Notes under the pieces: model-generated
The model's database searches: none
What the model saw: the letters and a program-made list of their open reading frames with translations, nothing else
Told to the model about the DNA's origin: nothing
Shown here: positions 1-8,015 of the stretch, in pieces
How positions within the stretch are numbered: the first letter of the stretch is position 1
Layout of the letters: every line of letters starts with the position of its first letter
Assembly (NCBI GenBank): GCA_946886185.1
Contig: CAMPIC010000066.1
Span: forward strand, 1 to 9,694
Reading direction: 5' to 3'
Origin: an uncultured bacterium
Lineage (GTDB): Bacteria; Eisenbacteria; RBG-16-71-46; CAIMUX01
Length of the DNA stretch: 9,694 bases
Made by a program: the position numbers and the translations under genes

Positions 1-1
1 T

Positions 2-574
2 CTCTCGAGCACCGAGACCGGTTGGATCCACTCGTCCCTTTGCGACGAATACGAGGATCTCTCCGCGCTCGAGCTGCGTCCCAATCCCCGACTCTACTCA
101 CGCGTCGGCTCCTTCGGCGTGAGCGGCTACACCGGCGGCTATGCCTTCGACCGCAAGTCCAACTCGTTGGTCGTGGGAGGACGGCTCGGCTACTACCTGC
201 TCGATTTCCTCCAGATCGAAGGGGGCGTCGGGTGGACGCACGTCAACCGTCCGGAAGAGATCGTCGAGTCGCTCTTCGATCTGCGCCTCGAGGCGGAAGA
301 GTTCGACATGCTGTTCTACCAGCTCGGGGCCTTGATCGAGCTGCTTCCGGGGCGGAGGATGGTTCCGTATGTCACAGGCGGCGTCGGCACTTCGATATTC
401 CTCGGTCGGAGCGAGTCGAGCGTCGGCTTCGGCGGAGGCACGATGCTCTTCGTGAGCAAGTCGACGGCGGTTCGCTGGGAGCTGCGCACGTATCAGTTCC
501 GTTCCGGCACCGATCAGGCTCGGCGCACGAACCACAACGTGGAGTTCAGCATCGGAAGCAGCCTCCTGTTCTGA
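2..574 (+). CDS. Outer-membrane beta-barrel protein, C-terminal part (5' end outside window)
   Basis: The frame is open from the first bases of the window, so the true start lies upstream. An internal GTG at 119 is possible but cuts off sequence that reads as protein (visible residues 28-40, ELRPNPRLYSRVGSFGV). 190 residues are visible. They alternate aromatic/hydrophobic and polar residues in short strands separated by Gly-rich turns (VVGGRLGYYLLDFLQIEGGV, then YVTGGVGTSIFL, VGFGGGTMLF and WELRTYQFR), as in small OmpA/OmpW-like barrels. The last residue is Phe, after SIGSSLL, the usual C-terminal signal for BAM-dependent outer-membrane insertion. I infer an outer-membrane barrel of the general outer-membrane beta-barrel class; ligand or pore activity cannot be read. 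It is first in the visible operon, 68 nt before the next good start, so it may be the outer-membrane part of the machine encoded downstream. Confidence 0.75.
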   Translation, partial: LSSTETGWIHSSLCDEYEDLSALELRPNPRLYSRVGSFGVSGYTGGYAFDRKSNSLVVGGRLGYYLLDFLQIEGGVGWTHVNRPEEIVESLFDLRLEAEEFDMLFYQLGALIELLPGRRMVPYVTGGVGTSIFLGRSESSVGFGGGTMLFVSKSTAVRWELRTYQFRSGTDQARRTNHNVEFSIGSSLLF

Positions 575-603
575 TTCTTCCGGCAGAGAGCGGCATCCAG
601 GAA

Positions 604-620
604 GGCGGACCTGATCCGCC
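604..620 (+). other. Small hairpin between the barrel gene and the PepSY-like gene
   Basis: GGCGGA (604-609) and TCCGCC (615-620) are perfect complements around a 5-nt loop. There is no following T run, so it is a poor intrinsic terminator. It lies 9 nt upstream of the AGGAGG at 630 and could at most influence translation or mRNA stability. A 6-bp GC stem arises often by chance in DNA this rich in GC. Confidence 0.2.
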
Positions 621-629
621 GGCAACGCC

Positions 630-635
630 AGGAGG
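630..635 (+). promoter_or_regulatory. Shine-Dalgarno AGGAGG deciding the GTG 643 start
   Basis: A perfect AGGAGG lies 7 nt before GTG at 643. It is the only strong ribosome-binding sequence between 575 and 838. The more natural-looking starts ATG 826 and ATG 838, at the signal peptide, are preceded only by GGC-rich repeat sequence. This favours the long form of the PepSY-like protein. Confidence 0.65.
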
Positions 636-642
636 AACACAC

Positions 643-1377
643 GTGGATCAAGAGCGATTCACTCGCGGCAGCTGCGAAAGACGCCATCACGATCACCGCG
701 ACCGGCGGCGTGGCGATGTCTTCGGCAGGCGAGGTGGCAACGTCTTTGGCAGACGACGCCGCGGCAGCTTCGGCAGTCGACAATGCGGCGGCATCGGCAG
801 TCGACATGGCGGCGGCGGCTTCGGCATGTCTCCTCTGATGACCGTCGCGCTCGCGCTTCTCGCATGTGGATGGGCTGGAACCTCCATCGCCGACGAGCTC
901 CCGCGGACCCAAGCCCGCGACGCACTTCCTTTGGTGCAGGAGGCGGCCCATGCATGGGCGCAAGACGCGCACCTCGCGTATCTCGAAAATGACGAGGCGC
1001 TCACCGAGTCCGGCGCCGCAGCCCGATGGGGGTACCTGTTCTTTGCCCCTTCACGCGACGCGGCCCGCGCCTATTCGGTGGAGGATGGCAAGATCATCCA
1101 GGCATTCGATCTGACGGTGCGTTTCGACGCTCCGCCGATCAGCAACCGGTGGATCGACAGCCAGGCCGCACTCGCAGCCGCGCACCAAGAGATGGGGCGC
1201 GAGCGGGAACAGTACGGCAGCGTGCCCAGCACCATGCTCCTCATGCGCGGAGCATTCGACGAGAAGGAGCCCGACCGGACCTGCTGGTTGGTCTGCTTCC
1301 GTGCGCAGGCGCTTCCTTCGTTGTACATCGTCGTCGATGCGAGCACCGGCTCGATCGTCCGCAACTGGAGGGGCTGA
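643..1377 (+). CDS. Exported PepSY-like protein with repetitive basic N-terminal extension
   Basis: With GTG 643 (AGGAGG 7 nt upstream) the product is 244 residues. Residues 1-61 are Arg/Gly/His-rich and encoded by 24-nt repeats (DVFGRRGG, NVFGRRRR, GSFGSRQC, GGIGSRHG). A hydrophobic segment, MTVALALLACGWAGTSIA, begins at residue 66 and ends in a plausible signal-peptidase site before DELP. The exported part has two PepSY-like halves: an aromatic segment (ARWGYLFFAPS) followed by YSVEDGKII, and a C-terminal segment SLYIVVDASTGSIVRNW that matches the terminal strand pattern of PepSY domains. PepSY proteins are usually secreted, often as inhibitors or binding modules, and no catalytic residue is evident. 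C214 and C218 form a CWLVC pair that could be a disulfide. If translation starts at ATG 826 or 838, the product is 183 or 179 residues with an ordinary signal peptide. The ATG at 838 overlaps a frame-2 stop (TGATG), which argues for it. The next gene starts 1 nt after this stop. Confidence 0.65.
   Translation: MDQERFTRGSCERRHHDHRDRRRGDVFGRRGGNVFGRRRRGSFGSRQCGGIGSRHGGGGFGMSPLMTVALALLACGWAGTSIADELPRTQARDALPLVQEAAHAWAQDAHLAYLENDEALTESGAAARWGYLFFAPSRDAARAYSVEDGKIIQAFDLTVRFDAPPISNRWIDSQAALAAAHQEMGREREQYGSVPSTMLLMRGAFDEKEPDRTCWLVCFRAQALPSLYIVVDASTGSIVRNWRG
716..811 (+). repeat. 24-nt imperfect tandem repeat, four units
   Basis: Units begin at 716, 740, 764 and 788, with a degenerate fifth unit from 812. 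The common core is TCGGCAG/TTGGCAG, and units 3 and 4 share TCGGCAGTCGAC. In the frame of the PepSY-like protein each unit encodes eight residues of the type xVFGRRxx or GxxGSRxx. In frame 2 it encodes Ala-rich octapeptides (TSLADDAA, AASAVDNA, AASAVDMA). The array ends immediately before the signal-peptide starts at 826/838. Confidence 0.75.
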
Positions 1378-1378
1378 C

Positions 1379-1408
1379 ATGACCATGCGCTCCATGTCCA
1401 TGCGCTTC
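1379..1408 (+). repeat. 15-nt tandem duplication at a gene start
   Basis: 1379-1393 (ATGACCATGCGCTCC) and 1394-1408 (ATGTCCATGCGCTTC) match at 13 of 15 positions. They duplicate the first five codons: MTMRS then MSMRF. Each copy contains two ATGs. The duplication sits directly before the hydrophobic core of the signal peptide. Confidence 0.6.
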
Positions 1409-2206
1409 GCGGCGCTGCTTCTCGTGCTCAGCGCCGGCGCGATGAACGTCCCTGACGCGTTCGCTCAGGAATGGGAAGCGCGCCGCGAGCGGATCGAGAT
1501 CCAGCGCGTGAAGCCGGAGCAACCTCAGAAGCCGACGCTCCGCTTCCTCCACGAGAATCTCGAGTTTCTACGCGCCCGCCTGGATCCGCTCCGCGAAGTG
1601 CGCGAGATCGAGACGCAGCGCATGGGAGAGCTCGATCCCGCGTTGCTGCGCTACCTCGCGCTCGGCCGCTCGCTCGCGGCGGACGAGCAGCGTCGCGCGG
1701 AGATGGTAGCGAACGGAGCCGATCGCGAGGCTCTCCTGCAAAGCGTGCGGGCAATCGCGGTCTTCGAAGAGGAGCTGGATCGCATCAGCGCGCTCCTGGA
1801 CAGCGCGACGGTGCGCGTGGGCATCTTGGAAGAGGATTTCCTCCGGCGCCAGGAGACGGTTCTGCTCTGTCTGGTGCGAGGAGGGAATGGTGCGCTTCCG
1901 GATCAGATCACGCTGCGATCCGAAGATGGACGGTCCGCGAACCTCGTGATCGACGCGTCCGACGCGCGCGTCCTGCAGAACGGCGGAATGGTTCAGATTT
2001 GGCATGACTTCCTGGAACCTCGGGAGCAAACGCTGCAGCTTTCCATCGGATCCTCCACACGCGGAACCGACATCGGGTACATGCAGCTGGATCCGGCGCG
2101 CGATCGACTGAACGTCCTGGAGATCGACCTTTCTCGGGGAGTCGACCTCGCGCAAGCCAGCATTTGGTGGCATCCCGATCCTGCGGCCCGGGGAGATCTC
2201 TGGTGA
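1379..2206 (+). CDS. Secreted protein of unknown function, helical N half and beta-rich C half
   Basis: ATG 1379 is preceded by GGAGGGG (1367-1373) and lies 1 nt after the upstream stop, so the two genes are probably translationally coupled. The product is 275 residues. A Sec signal peptide is clear: Met/Arg-rich start, FAALLLVLSAGAM core, and an AFA cleavage site after residue 29. Residues about 40-160 are rich in Glu, Arg and Leu (LRFLHENLEFLRARLDPLRE, then EEELDRISALLDSATVRV) and should be helical or coiled-coil. From about residue 165 the sequence turns beta-like (QITLRSEDGRSANLVI, QTLQLSIGSS, LNVLEIDLSRG), suggesting a small beta-sandwich. I do not recognise the family. The context, between a PepSY-like protein and a giant TPR protein and upstream of ExbB/D-type genes, suggests a periplasmic component or scaffold of the same complex. 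Four in-frame ATGs occur within the first 24 nt, so the exact initiator is uncertain by a few codons. Confidence 0.8.
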   Translation: MTMRSMSMRFAALLLVLSAGAMNVPDAFAQEWEARRERIEIQRVKPEQPQKPTLRFLHENLEFLRARLDPLREVREIETQRMGELDPALLRYLALGRSLAADEQRRAEMVANGADREALLQSVRAIAVFEEELDRISALLDSATVRVGILEEDFLRRQETVLLCLVRGGNGALPDQITLRSEDGRSANLVIDASDARVLQNGGMVQIWHDFLEPREQTLQLSIGSSTRGTDIGYMQLDPARDRLNVLEIDLSRGVDLAQASIWWHPDPAARGDLW

Positions 2207-5200
2207 AACTCCGCCGCGCTGCATTCGTCGTGATGATGATCGCGGCGATGTTCGCGCTCGTCGCCCCGCGCGCCGCGACTGCCCCGCTGGGCTGGATCGG
2301 CGTGGAGGAGGGTGCCGACACTCTCGCCGTCCCCGGTCAGGCGCTGCCGAGCGGATCGTGGACGGAGCAGCTCTATCGCCTGGGGATCTCACGCTTCGCT
2401 CATCGGGACTATGCCGGCGCGCTCCACGCGTTGGAAGCGATCCGTTATGACGCAGCTTTTCCCGATGCGGACCGCGCCGCATTCCTGCTCGCCACACTCT
2501 ACCAGCGCCTCGGCCATCGCGAGGGCCTCGAGCAGCTTTCACAGCAAGTGCAGGCTCTGCCTGTATCCGGTTTCACACGTTGGATTCATGCGCAAGCGGC
2601 GATGAGCGCCGTGCGTGGAGGCACCGATCTGCCGGCCGGCGCCCGCTCCGGCTCGGAAGCGGACCTGCTAGCCGCGGCGTGGCTTCTCTCCGAAGGAGAG
2701 GTCGCGGCCGCGCGCACGGTCCTGTCCCAGATCAATTGCGAATCGAGCGAGTGTCAGACGCTCGCGCTCCACCTGCGCGGGATGGCGGACGAGCTTTCCG
2801 GAAACCTCGACTCGGACGCCTGGACGCGATTGGCCGACATGGCGCCGAAATCGGAGCTCGATCGAATCTGGATCGAAGGGGCTCAGCTCCGGCTGGCACG
2901 ACGCGCGCTCGAACAGGGGCAAGATCCACGCGTCCATTTCTCGGAGCCGACGGTCGCTCGCGTGGGCGCCGACAATGATGAGCAGCGCGGGCTCGGCGCG
3001 CTCGAACCGTGGAGAGAGCACATTCGCGGACTCTATGCGTGGGAAGAGGGAGACACCGCGTCGGCGAGGCGAATCCTCGAAGGGATCGTGCAGAGCTGGC
3101 CCGGCTACCCGAAGGTGCGCGCGGTCGAAATCGCGCTCGCATCGCTCGCTCTCGAATCGAACGATTTCGCCGAAGCGCGGCGCCGGGCGCTGCGCGCGGA
3201 TCAAAGCCGGCAGGAAGACGCTCTCCTGCTCGATACGCTCCACTCCGAACGCGCGCTCGACGATCTGTGGAAGACGTGGGAACGGGGAGCCGGCTATGGA
3301 GATCCGGTCCGTCTCGATCTCGCCTCGGTTCGCGAGCAGGCGTCGATCTGGATCGAGGCCGCCTTGGCCCCCAACTCCGAGGAACCGCGGGTCCTGCCCT
3401 CGCTGCCCAAGTTGGTCGATCGCTCCACCGGAGATCTGGAGCGCGCCGTCGAGATCGTGCCGCTGCCTCCGCTGGAGTCGATGCGCGCGATTGCGGCAGC
3501 CGAAGAGGCATCCTGGGAAGCCTATTTCGAGCTCGAGCGAACGCGAAGCGAGATCGCGGCGATGCGGCGGCATCTGGATCGGCGCAGGGGGTATCTGGAA
3601 TCAGGCCTGCAGCGCACCGAAGAGGAGCTGCGGCTCCTGCGCGAGTCGGCGAGGGCGCTGGCGGATGCGCGTGCCGCGATCGCCGACCTCGATGGCTCGC
3701 TCAAAGCGCTGCGCGACGAAGCGATCCGCAGGGTGGAAGCGAGATCCGAGGCGCTGCGGGATCGCATCGAAATCCAACGGCGATGGGTGGAGGCGCTCGA
3801 AAGGATCTATGTCCAGGGTCCGATCAGAGACGTGCCGGGACCGGAAGACATTCCCAGAGCGCCCGAAGTTCTCGATCGAGAGCAGGCGCACGCCGAAGCG
3901 ACCGACGATCTGGTGCGCGCCTTCGCGGAGACGGTCCCGGATGCGATCTCCCGCGCTTATGAGAGTCTGTGGCGATCCGAATTGACCGACGGAGCGTCCG
4001 CGCTCGAGCGGGAGTTGGCCGCGCTCATCGCGCGCGCAGAAACGGTGCAGCGCGCCATCCAATCGGATCTCGCCGGCCTCGAACGGAGCGAGGAGCTCAC
4101 CGCGCTCCACGACCGCGCGCACCGGCTCACCGATCGAGCCGATTCCCTCGCGCTCGTGCACATCCAGCTGCAACGAGGCACCATCCGTGACGCGGTGCAG
4201 GGAGCCCGCGAGGCGCTCGCCGCCGAGACCGAAGCGATCGATTATCTGGCCGGTGTCGCGACCTACGAGCTTGCGGGCGCCGAGCAACCGGCCACCGCGG
4301 GAGAGCAGTTGCGCGCCGAGGCGATCGAGCGGCACCGTGGATTCCTCGAGTCGTATCCGAGCTCCGGTTCGCGCCCCGATGTGCGCTATCGGCTTGCGGA
4401 TCTGCTGCTCACCGAAGAGCGGAATCGTTTCCAGGCGGAGATGGGGCGATTCCTCGAGCAAGGCGCCGGCGCGCCTCCGGTCTTCGATCCCCGGGAAGCG
4501 CAGGAGCAGTACGCCGCGCTGCTGCAAGAGTCGACGGAGTTCTCGCATCGCGATGCGGTCTTGTTCCAACTCGGAGTGCTCGAGGCGGATGCCGGCGACC
4601 CCGACGCCGTGGCTCGCCTCTCGTTGCTCTTGGAAGACCATCCCGAATCGCCGTTTCGCCAGGAAGCAGAGCTGCGGCTCGCCGATTATCTGACCGACGA
4701 TGGCCGCGCCGCGCGTGCGGCCTCGCTCTATGAGGCGGCCGCCAAGGGACGCGACCGCAGCTTGTCCGCGGTTGCGCTGTACAAGCTGGGATGGGCTCAC
4801 TTCCGAGCGGACCGATTCGCGGAAGCGGCGGACGCGTTCGGGCGGACGCTCGATCTCTACTTGGAAGGAGTGCCGACCGCCGAGCGGAAGATTCCCGATC
4901 TCCGGCGTGAGGCGCAGGAGTACCTGGTCCACAGCCTCGCGCGGCAGGGCGGCGGGGCGGCCCTGACCGAGTATTTTGATCGAGTCGGTCCGCGCGACTA
5001 CGAGTCGGAGATCTACGGCGACGTCACGTTCCTCCTGCGACGATTCAGCCTCTTCGCGCAGGCGGCGGAAACCGATCGCCTCTGGCTGCAAAGGCACCCG
5101 TTGGATGAGCGCGCCCCGCAGATCGCCTCCCGTCTCATCGACAGCCAGACGCAAGGGCAACGCACCGAGGAGCTCCGGCGCGACCGCCTGGAGCTCGCGG

Positions 5201-7032
5201 AGCGCTTCCTTCCCGGCGGAGACTGGCAACGCGCCTCCCGCTCCGATTCGTCCCGCGCCAAAGCGGAGGCGTTCGCGCGGGAGAACTTGCGCTCGCTCGC
5301 ACGGGAGCATCATCGCGAAGCCCGCGCCCTCGAGGAGAGTGCGGCGGAGGCCCAACCGCATTGGCGCGACGCCTTGGCGCTTTACGAGCGGATCACCTCG
5401 ATCTGGCCCGGGGCGCCGGAGGCGTCGCGCGACCGTTTCCATGCCGGGGAAGCGGCGTATCGGTTGGGCGAGTATGAGCGCGCCTATCGGCACTACTCCG
5501 CCGCGGCATCCGATACGGCCGCGTTCGTCACCGAAGCGCGCTGGCAGCAGATTGCATCTCTCGACGCGTGGTATCACTCCACTCAGGATCCATCGCTCGC
5601 GCGGCAGCTTCTCGACGAGTCCGGCGATTACCTCGATCGCAGCCTGGCCGACGACCGCGCCGCGGGGCTCAGCTGGCGCCGCGCCCACGTCGCGCTGGAA
5701 CGCGGCTGGCCCGACGTCGCGACGGAGGAGTTGGCGCGCTTCATAGAGAAGTTTCCGGGAGATCCACGCGTCGCCCAGGCGGCAGCGCTGCGTGGAGATG
5801 CCCTTCTGGAACGATCGCCCGCGGAGGCAGCACGCGCTTACGAAGCCGCCCTCCATCTGGCGCGGCGAGCGCAGGACGAAGCGCTCGTGCAGCGGCTGGA
5901 GACGGCATTACCGGCGGCGGAGTTCCAGCATGCGGAATCCGCCGGCGAGTCGGATCAAGCGGACTTGTTCCGGCAACTGGCCGAACGGCGTCCACAGTAT
6001 GAGAACGCCGATCTGGCGCTTTATCGATCGGGGCTTTCCTACCGCGCTGCCGGCAAACCGGAGAGCGCCGCGGAAGCCTGGTCTCAGATCCTCGAGCGGT
6101 ATCCGAACAGCTCGTATGCGCGAGACGCCGAGCTGGAGCTGGCGCATGCCTGGGTGGACGTCGGTCGAGACGAGGAGGCGGAGCGGGTTTACGAACGATT
6201 CTCCGTCAATCATCGAACGGACCCGGATGCGGCGGACGCGCTCTTGCGCGCGGGTGAGCTCTGGGAGACGGCGGGCAACTGGGCCGAAGCGGATCGCGTG
6301 CGGATCTCTTACATCGATCGTCATCCCGAGGATGGCGGCACCGCGCGAGCGCTTCTCGAGCCGATCGCGGCGCGGACGCTCGCGCAGGCGCCCCCGGATG
6401 TCGCGATCGACGAATGGCTCGAAAAGTCTCCCGCGCTTGCCCGCTTCGTCGAAGTGGCCCAACGCGACTCCACCACGGGAGCGGCGATTCTGGCTGAGAT
6501 CGATTTTCGCCGCGGCGAGGAGGCCAAGGCGCGCTACGACGCGGTCCCGCTCGAGCAGCCGATCCAGGAGTCGATCGTCGCGAAGAAAGAAGCGCTCGAA
6601 GTGTTGCTCTCGGCCTATCGCGCCTGCGTGACACGCACCGTCGCCCCGTGGGCCCACGCTGCCACCTTCCGGATCGGAGAAGCGCTCGTGGCGTTCGGAA
6701 CCGCGCTCGACTCAGTCGAGACGCCTGCCGAACTGTCCGAGACGGACGCGGCGGCGTATCGAGAAGTCCTTCAGGAGCAGGCATGGGAATTCCATGACCA
6801 GGGAGAACAGATCTGGTCGGATCTGCTGCGGAGTGTGGCTGACGCGACGTCACGCGCGGACTCCGGAGAAGCGTCTCTCGCCGAGTCTGGCGAGAACGTT
6901 CTCGATGACAACGAATGGATCCGGCGCACTCAGCAGGCGCTCTGGACGCGGTTGCCGCTCCGCTTTCTCCATTTCGCGGAGGTGCGGTATCCGGTTCTTC
7001 ACGCCGTACCGCCCAAGGAGTTCTCGGAATGA
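2203..7032 (+). CDS. Giant exported TPR / coiled-coil protein (1609 aa)
   Basis: The start is GTG 2203, overlapping the upstream stop (GTGA) with GGGGAG at 2190-2195, 7 nt before it. It gives a textbook signal peptide: KLRR, then a hydrophobic core to about residue 20, then APRAATA before PLGW. Upstream in-frame starts such as ATG 2164 would precede this and are not needed. Architecture in order: N-terminal TPR-like helices (about 45-350, e.g. YRLGISRFAHRDYAGALHAL); a charged coiled-coil zone (about 427-540, including ERTRSEIAAMRRHLDRRRGY); further helices and a second coiled coil (about 600-690); then an array of TPR-type repeats (about 703-890, best at 857-887 with ALYKLGWAHFRADRFAEAAD). 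A long helical tail follows, with more TPRs at about 1083-1130 and 1160-1380 (LYRSGLSYRAAGKPESAAEA). C179 and C184 (CESSEC) could form a disulfide. No enzymatic motif is seen. I infer a periplasmic scaffold. Size and position ahead of a TPR lipoprotein and ExbB/D-like genes recall GltD (AgmU)-type proteins of Myxococcus, but homology is unproven. Confidence 0.9.
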   Translation: MKLRRAAFVVMMIAAMFALVAPRAATAPLGWIGVEEGADTLAVPGQALPSGSWTEQLYRLGISRFAHRDYAGALHALEAIRYDAAFPDADRAAFLLATLYQRLGHREGLEQLSQQVQALPVSGFTRWIHAQAAMSAVRGGTDLPAGARSGSEADLLAAAWLLSEGEVAAARTVLSQINCESSECQTLALHLRGMADELSGNLDSDAWTRLADMAPKSELDRIWIEGAQLRLARRALEQGQDPRVHFSEPTVARVGADNDEQRGLGALEPWREHIRGLYAWEEGDTASARRILEGIVQSWPGYPKVRAVEIALASLALESNDFAEARRRALRADQSRQEDALLLDTLHSERALDDLWKTWERGAGYGDPVRLDLASVREQASIWIEAALAPNSEEPRVLPSLPKLVDRSTGDLERAVEIVPLPPLESMRAIAAAEEASWEAYFELERTRSEIAAMRRHLDRRRGYLESGLQRTEEELRLLRESARALADARAAIADLDGSLKALRDEAIRRVEARSEALRDRIEIQRRWVEALERIYVQGPIRDVPGPEDIPRAPEVLDREQAHAEATDDLVRAFAETVPDAISRAYESLWRSELTDGASALERELAALIARAETVQRAIQSDLAGLERSEELTALHDRAHRLTDRADSLALVHIQLQRGTIRDAVQGAREALAAETEAIDYLAGVATYELAGAEQPATAGEQLRAEAIERHRGFLESYPSSGSRPDVRYRLADLLLTEERNRFQAEMGRFLEQGAGAPPVFDPREAQEQYAALLQESTEFSHRDAVLFQLGVLEADAGDPDAVARLSLLLEDHPESPFRQEAELRLADYLTDDGRAARAASLYEAAAKGRDRSLSAVALYKLGWAHFRADRFAEAADAFGRTLDLYLEGVPTAERKIPDLRREAQEYLVHSLARQGGGAALTEYFDRVGPRDYESEIYGDVTFLLRRFSLFAQAAETDRLWLQRHPLDERAPQIASRLIDSQTQGQRTEELRRDRLELAERFLPGGDWQRASRSDSSRAKAEAFARENLRSLAREHHREARALEESAAEAQPHWRDALALYERITSIWPGAPEASRDRFHAGEAAYRLGEYERAYRHYSAAASDTAAFVTEARWQQIASLDAWYHSTQDPSLARQLLDESGDYLDRSLADDRAAGLSWRRAHVALERGWPDVATEELARFIEKFPGDPRVAQAAALRGDALLERSPAEAARAYEAALHLARRAQDEALVQRLETALPAAEFQHAESAGESDQADLFRQLAERRPQYENADLALYRSGLSYRAAGKPESAAEAWSQILERYPNSSYARDAELELAHAWVDVGRDEEAERVYERFSVNHRTDPDAADALLRAGELWETAGNWAEADRVRISYIDRHPEDGGTARALLEPIAARTLAQAPPDVAIDEWLEKSPALARFVEVAQRDSTTGAAILAEIDFRRGEEAKARYDAVPLEQPIQESIVAKKEALEVLLSAYRACVTRTVAPWAHAATFRIGEALVAFGTALDSVETPAELSETDAAAYREVLQEQAWEFHDQGEQIWSDLLRSVADATSRADSGEASLAESGENVLDDNEWIRRTQQALWTRLPLRFLHFAEVRYPVLHAVPPKEFSE
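7015..7020 (+). promoter_or_regulatory. Shine-Dalgarno AAGGAG for the TPR lipoprotein (ATG 7029)
   Basis: AAGGAG lies 8 nt before ATG 7029, which overlaps the upstream stop as ATGA. This supports the long start. The internal ATG 7083 has only AGAGGA very close to it, and ATG 7143, at the signal peptide, has no good ribosome-binding sequence. Confidence 0.6.
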
Positions 7033-8015
7033 GCCGCCGTTTTCTACCGATGGTTTGGAAGGCGATGGACGAAAGAGGATGTATGTCTTTCGACTCGATC
7101 CGTACGGGCGGAACCAGTGTCGACTCGATCGTTCCACCCGGGATGAGCATCGGCTCGACTCGTGCGAGAAGGATTGCCCAACTTGGCCTCGTCGCTCTGT
7201 TGCTCTTGGGGAGCGGCTGCGGACTCTTCCGTAAAGACGACGACGCGGTGATCCTGCAAGGAGGCGGGGATCTTGCCGAAGCGATCCAATGGGCCGAGCA
7301 GCGCGCCGTGGAATCTCCCGATGAGCCGTATTGGCGGCATCATCTGGGAGAGCTGCATCTTCGAGCGGGGCATGGCGACGAAGCGGAGAACGCGCTCCGC
7401 GACGCGCTCGCGATCGATGCGCGATACGCCCCCTCCCTCAGTCTGCTTTCGAGACTCCTCTACGAAGACGGGCGTTTCGCGGATGGAGTAGAGCTTCTTT
7501 CCGCGGCGCCGATCGATTCCTATCCGCTCCCGACGGCGACGGCACTGGCCGCCGGTTTGGCGCTCCACCTGGAAGCGCGCGGCGAATCCGACCTCGCCCT
7601 GCAAACGCTCGCTCCATATCGAGGTGAGCTCGACTGGGAACGGCTCGGCTCCATTCCGACGTATCTCGAGCTCCGGAGCGATCAGTTCGAGGAAGCGGGG
7701 GAGGTGGCCGAGCGCGCCCTCGCCGCGCGGCCCGACGCCGTGAACCTGAACAATCACGGGATCTCGCTGCTCTTGTCCGGAGATCCGCAGGGAGCACGCG
7801 AGGAGTTCAAGCGCGCGCATGGGCTCGATGAGGAGCTGCCGGGGCCGTTGTACAACCTGGCGATCGTGGAGCGGTTCTACTTCTTCGATGACGCGGCCGC
7901 GCAAGAGTACTTCGAGCGTTACGCCGCTCTCTCGGAAGAAGACCCCGACGGACTTCGTGGAGTTTTCAAAACCGAAGCGCAGTCGCGGGTCGTAAAGGAG
8001 GAGGTCACGCGATGA
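7029..8015 (+). CDS. TPR lipoprotein with N-terminal extension
   Basis: From ATG 7029 the product is 328 residues. A lipoprotein signal is clear: Arg-rich RARR, hydrophobic LGLVALLLLGSG, then C64. Gly follows the Cys, so by enterobacterial Lol rules it would be sent to the outer membrane. Residues 1-38 precede an internal Met (ATG 7143) that alone would give an ideal 26-residue lipoprotein signal and a 290-residue precursor. The better ribosome-binding site belongs to 7029. The mature part is TPR-like: about 84-157 (WRHHLGELHLRAGHGDEAEN, LSRLLYEDGRFADGVELL) and about 221-298 (LNNHGISLLLSGDPQGAREE, then LYNLAIVERFYFFDDAAAQE). It overlaps the giant TPR gene before it and the next gene after it (ATGA at both). 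I infer an outer-membrane-anchored adaptor that partners the giant TPR protein. A GltE/AglT-like role in a motility-type machine is possible but unproven. Confidence 0.85.
   Translation: MSRRFLPMVWKAMDERGCMSFDSIRTGGTSVDSIVPPGMSIGSTRARRIAQLGLVALLLLGSGCGLFRKDDDAVILQGGGDLAEAIQWAEQRAVESPDEPYWRHHLGELHLRAGHGDEAENALRDALAIDARYAPSLSLLSRLLYEDGRFADGVELLSAAPIDSYPLPTATALAAGLALHLEARGESDLALQTLAPYRGELDWERLGSIPTYLELRSDQFEEAGEVAERALAARPDAVNLNNHGISLLLSGDPQGAREEFKRAHGLDEELPGPLYNLAIVERFYFFDDAAAQEYFERYAALSEEDPDGLRGVFKTEAQSRVVKEEVTR
7086..7160 (+). repeat. 30-nt periodic repeat in the lipoprotein's N-terminal extension
   Basis: Three units start at 7086, 7116 and 7146. The first two share TCGACTCGATC at 7090-7100 and 7120-7130. 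The third, partial unit has GGCTCGACT at 7152-7160. In frame they encode SFDSI, SVDSI and SIGST, spaced exactly ten residues apart. The third unit covers codons 2-6 after the internal ATG 7143, so the repeat runs into the signal peptide. Confidence 0.5.
7994..8004 (+). promoter_or_regulatory. Strong Shine-Dalgarno AAAGGAGGAGG for ATG 8012
   Basis: An extended purine-rich site lies 7 nt before ATG 8012, inside the last codons of the TPR lipoprotein gene. It is the strongest ribosome-binding sequence in the window and makes 8012 the preferred start, although the signal-peptide-like segment begins only some 60 codons later at GTG 8195. Confidence 0.8.

Noticed and set aside
604..620. Intrinsic terminator after the barrel gene
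   Set aside because: The stem is only 6 bp and no U tract follows; the next ribosome-binding site is 9 nt downstream.
22..642. Upstream extension of the PepSY-like frame back to ATG 22
   Set aside because: This overlaps the barrel gene out of frame and reads as Arg-rich shadow sequence. The AGGAGG at 630 marks a natural start at 643.
643..830. Twin-arginine (Tat) signal in the Arg-rich extension of the PepSY-like protein
   Set aside because: The RR and RRRR stretches lie about 25-45 residues before the hydrophobic segment and do not fit the S-R-R-x-F-L-K pattern adjacent to the core.
2164..2202. ATG 2164 as start of the giant TPR protein
   Set aside because: It adds 13 residues before a complete signal peptide. 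GTG 2203 has GGGGAG at proper spacing and the GTGA overlap.
3601..5856. Long open frame of about 750 codons on the minus strand, and another at 7919-9220
   Set aside because: They are antisense to clear TPR and ExbB-family genes. Composition is Arg/Gly/Leu-rich with no recognisable domain or signal, as expected from GC-rich codon bias on the opposite strand.
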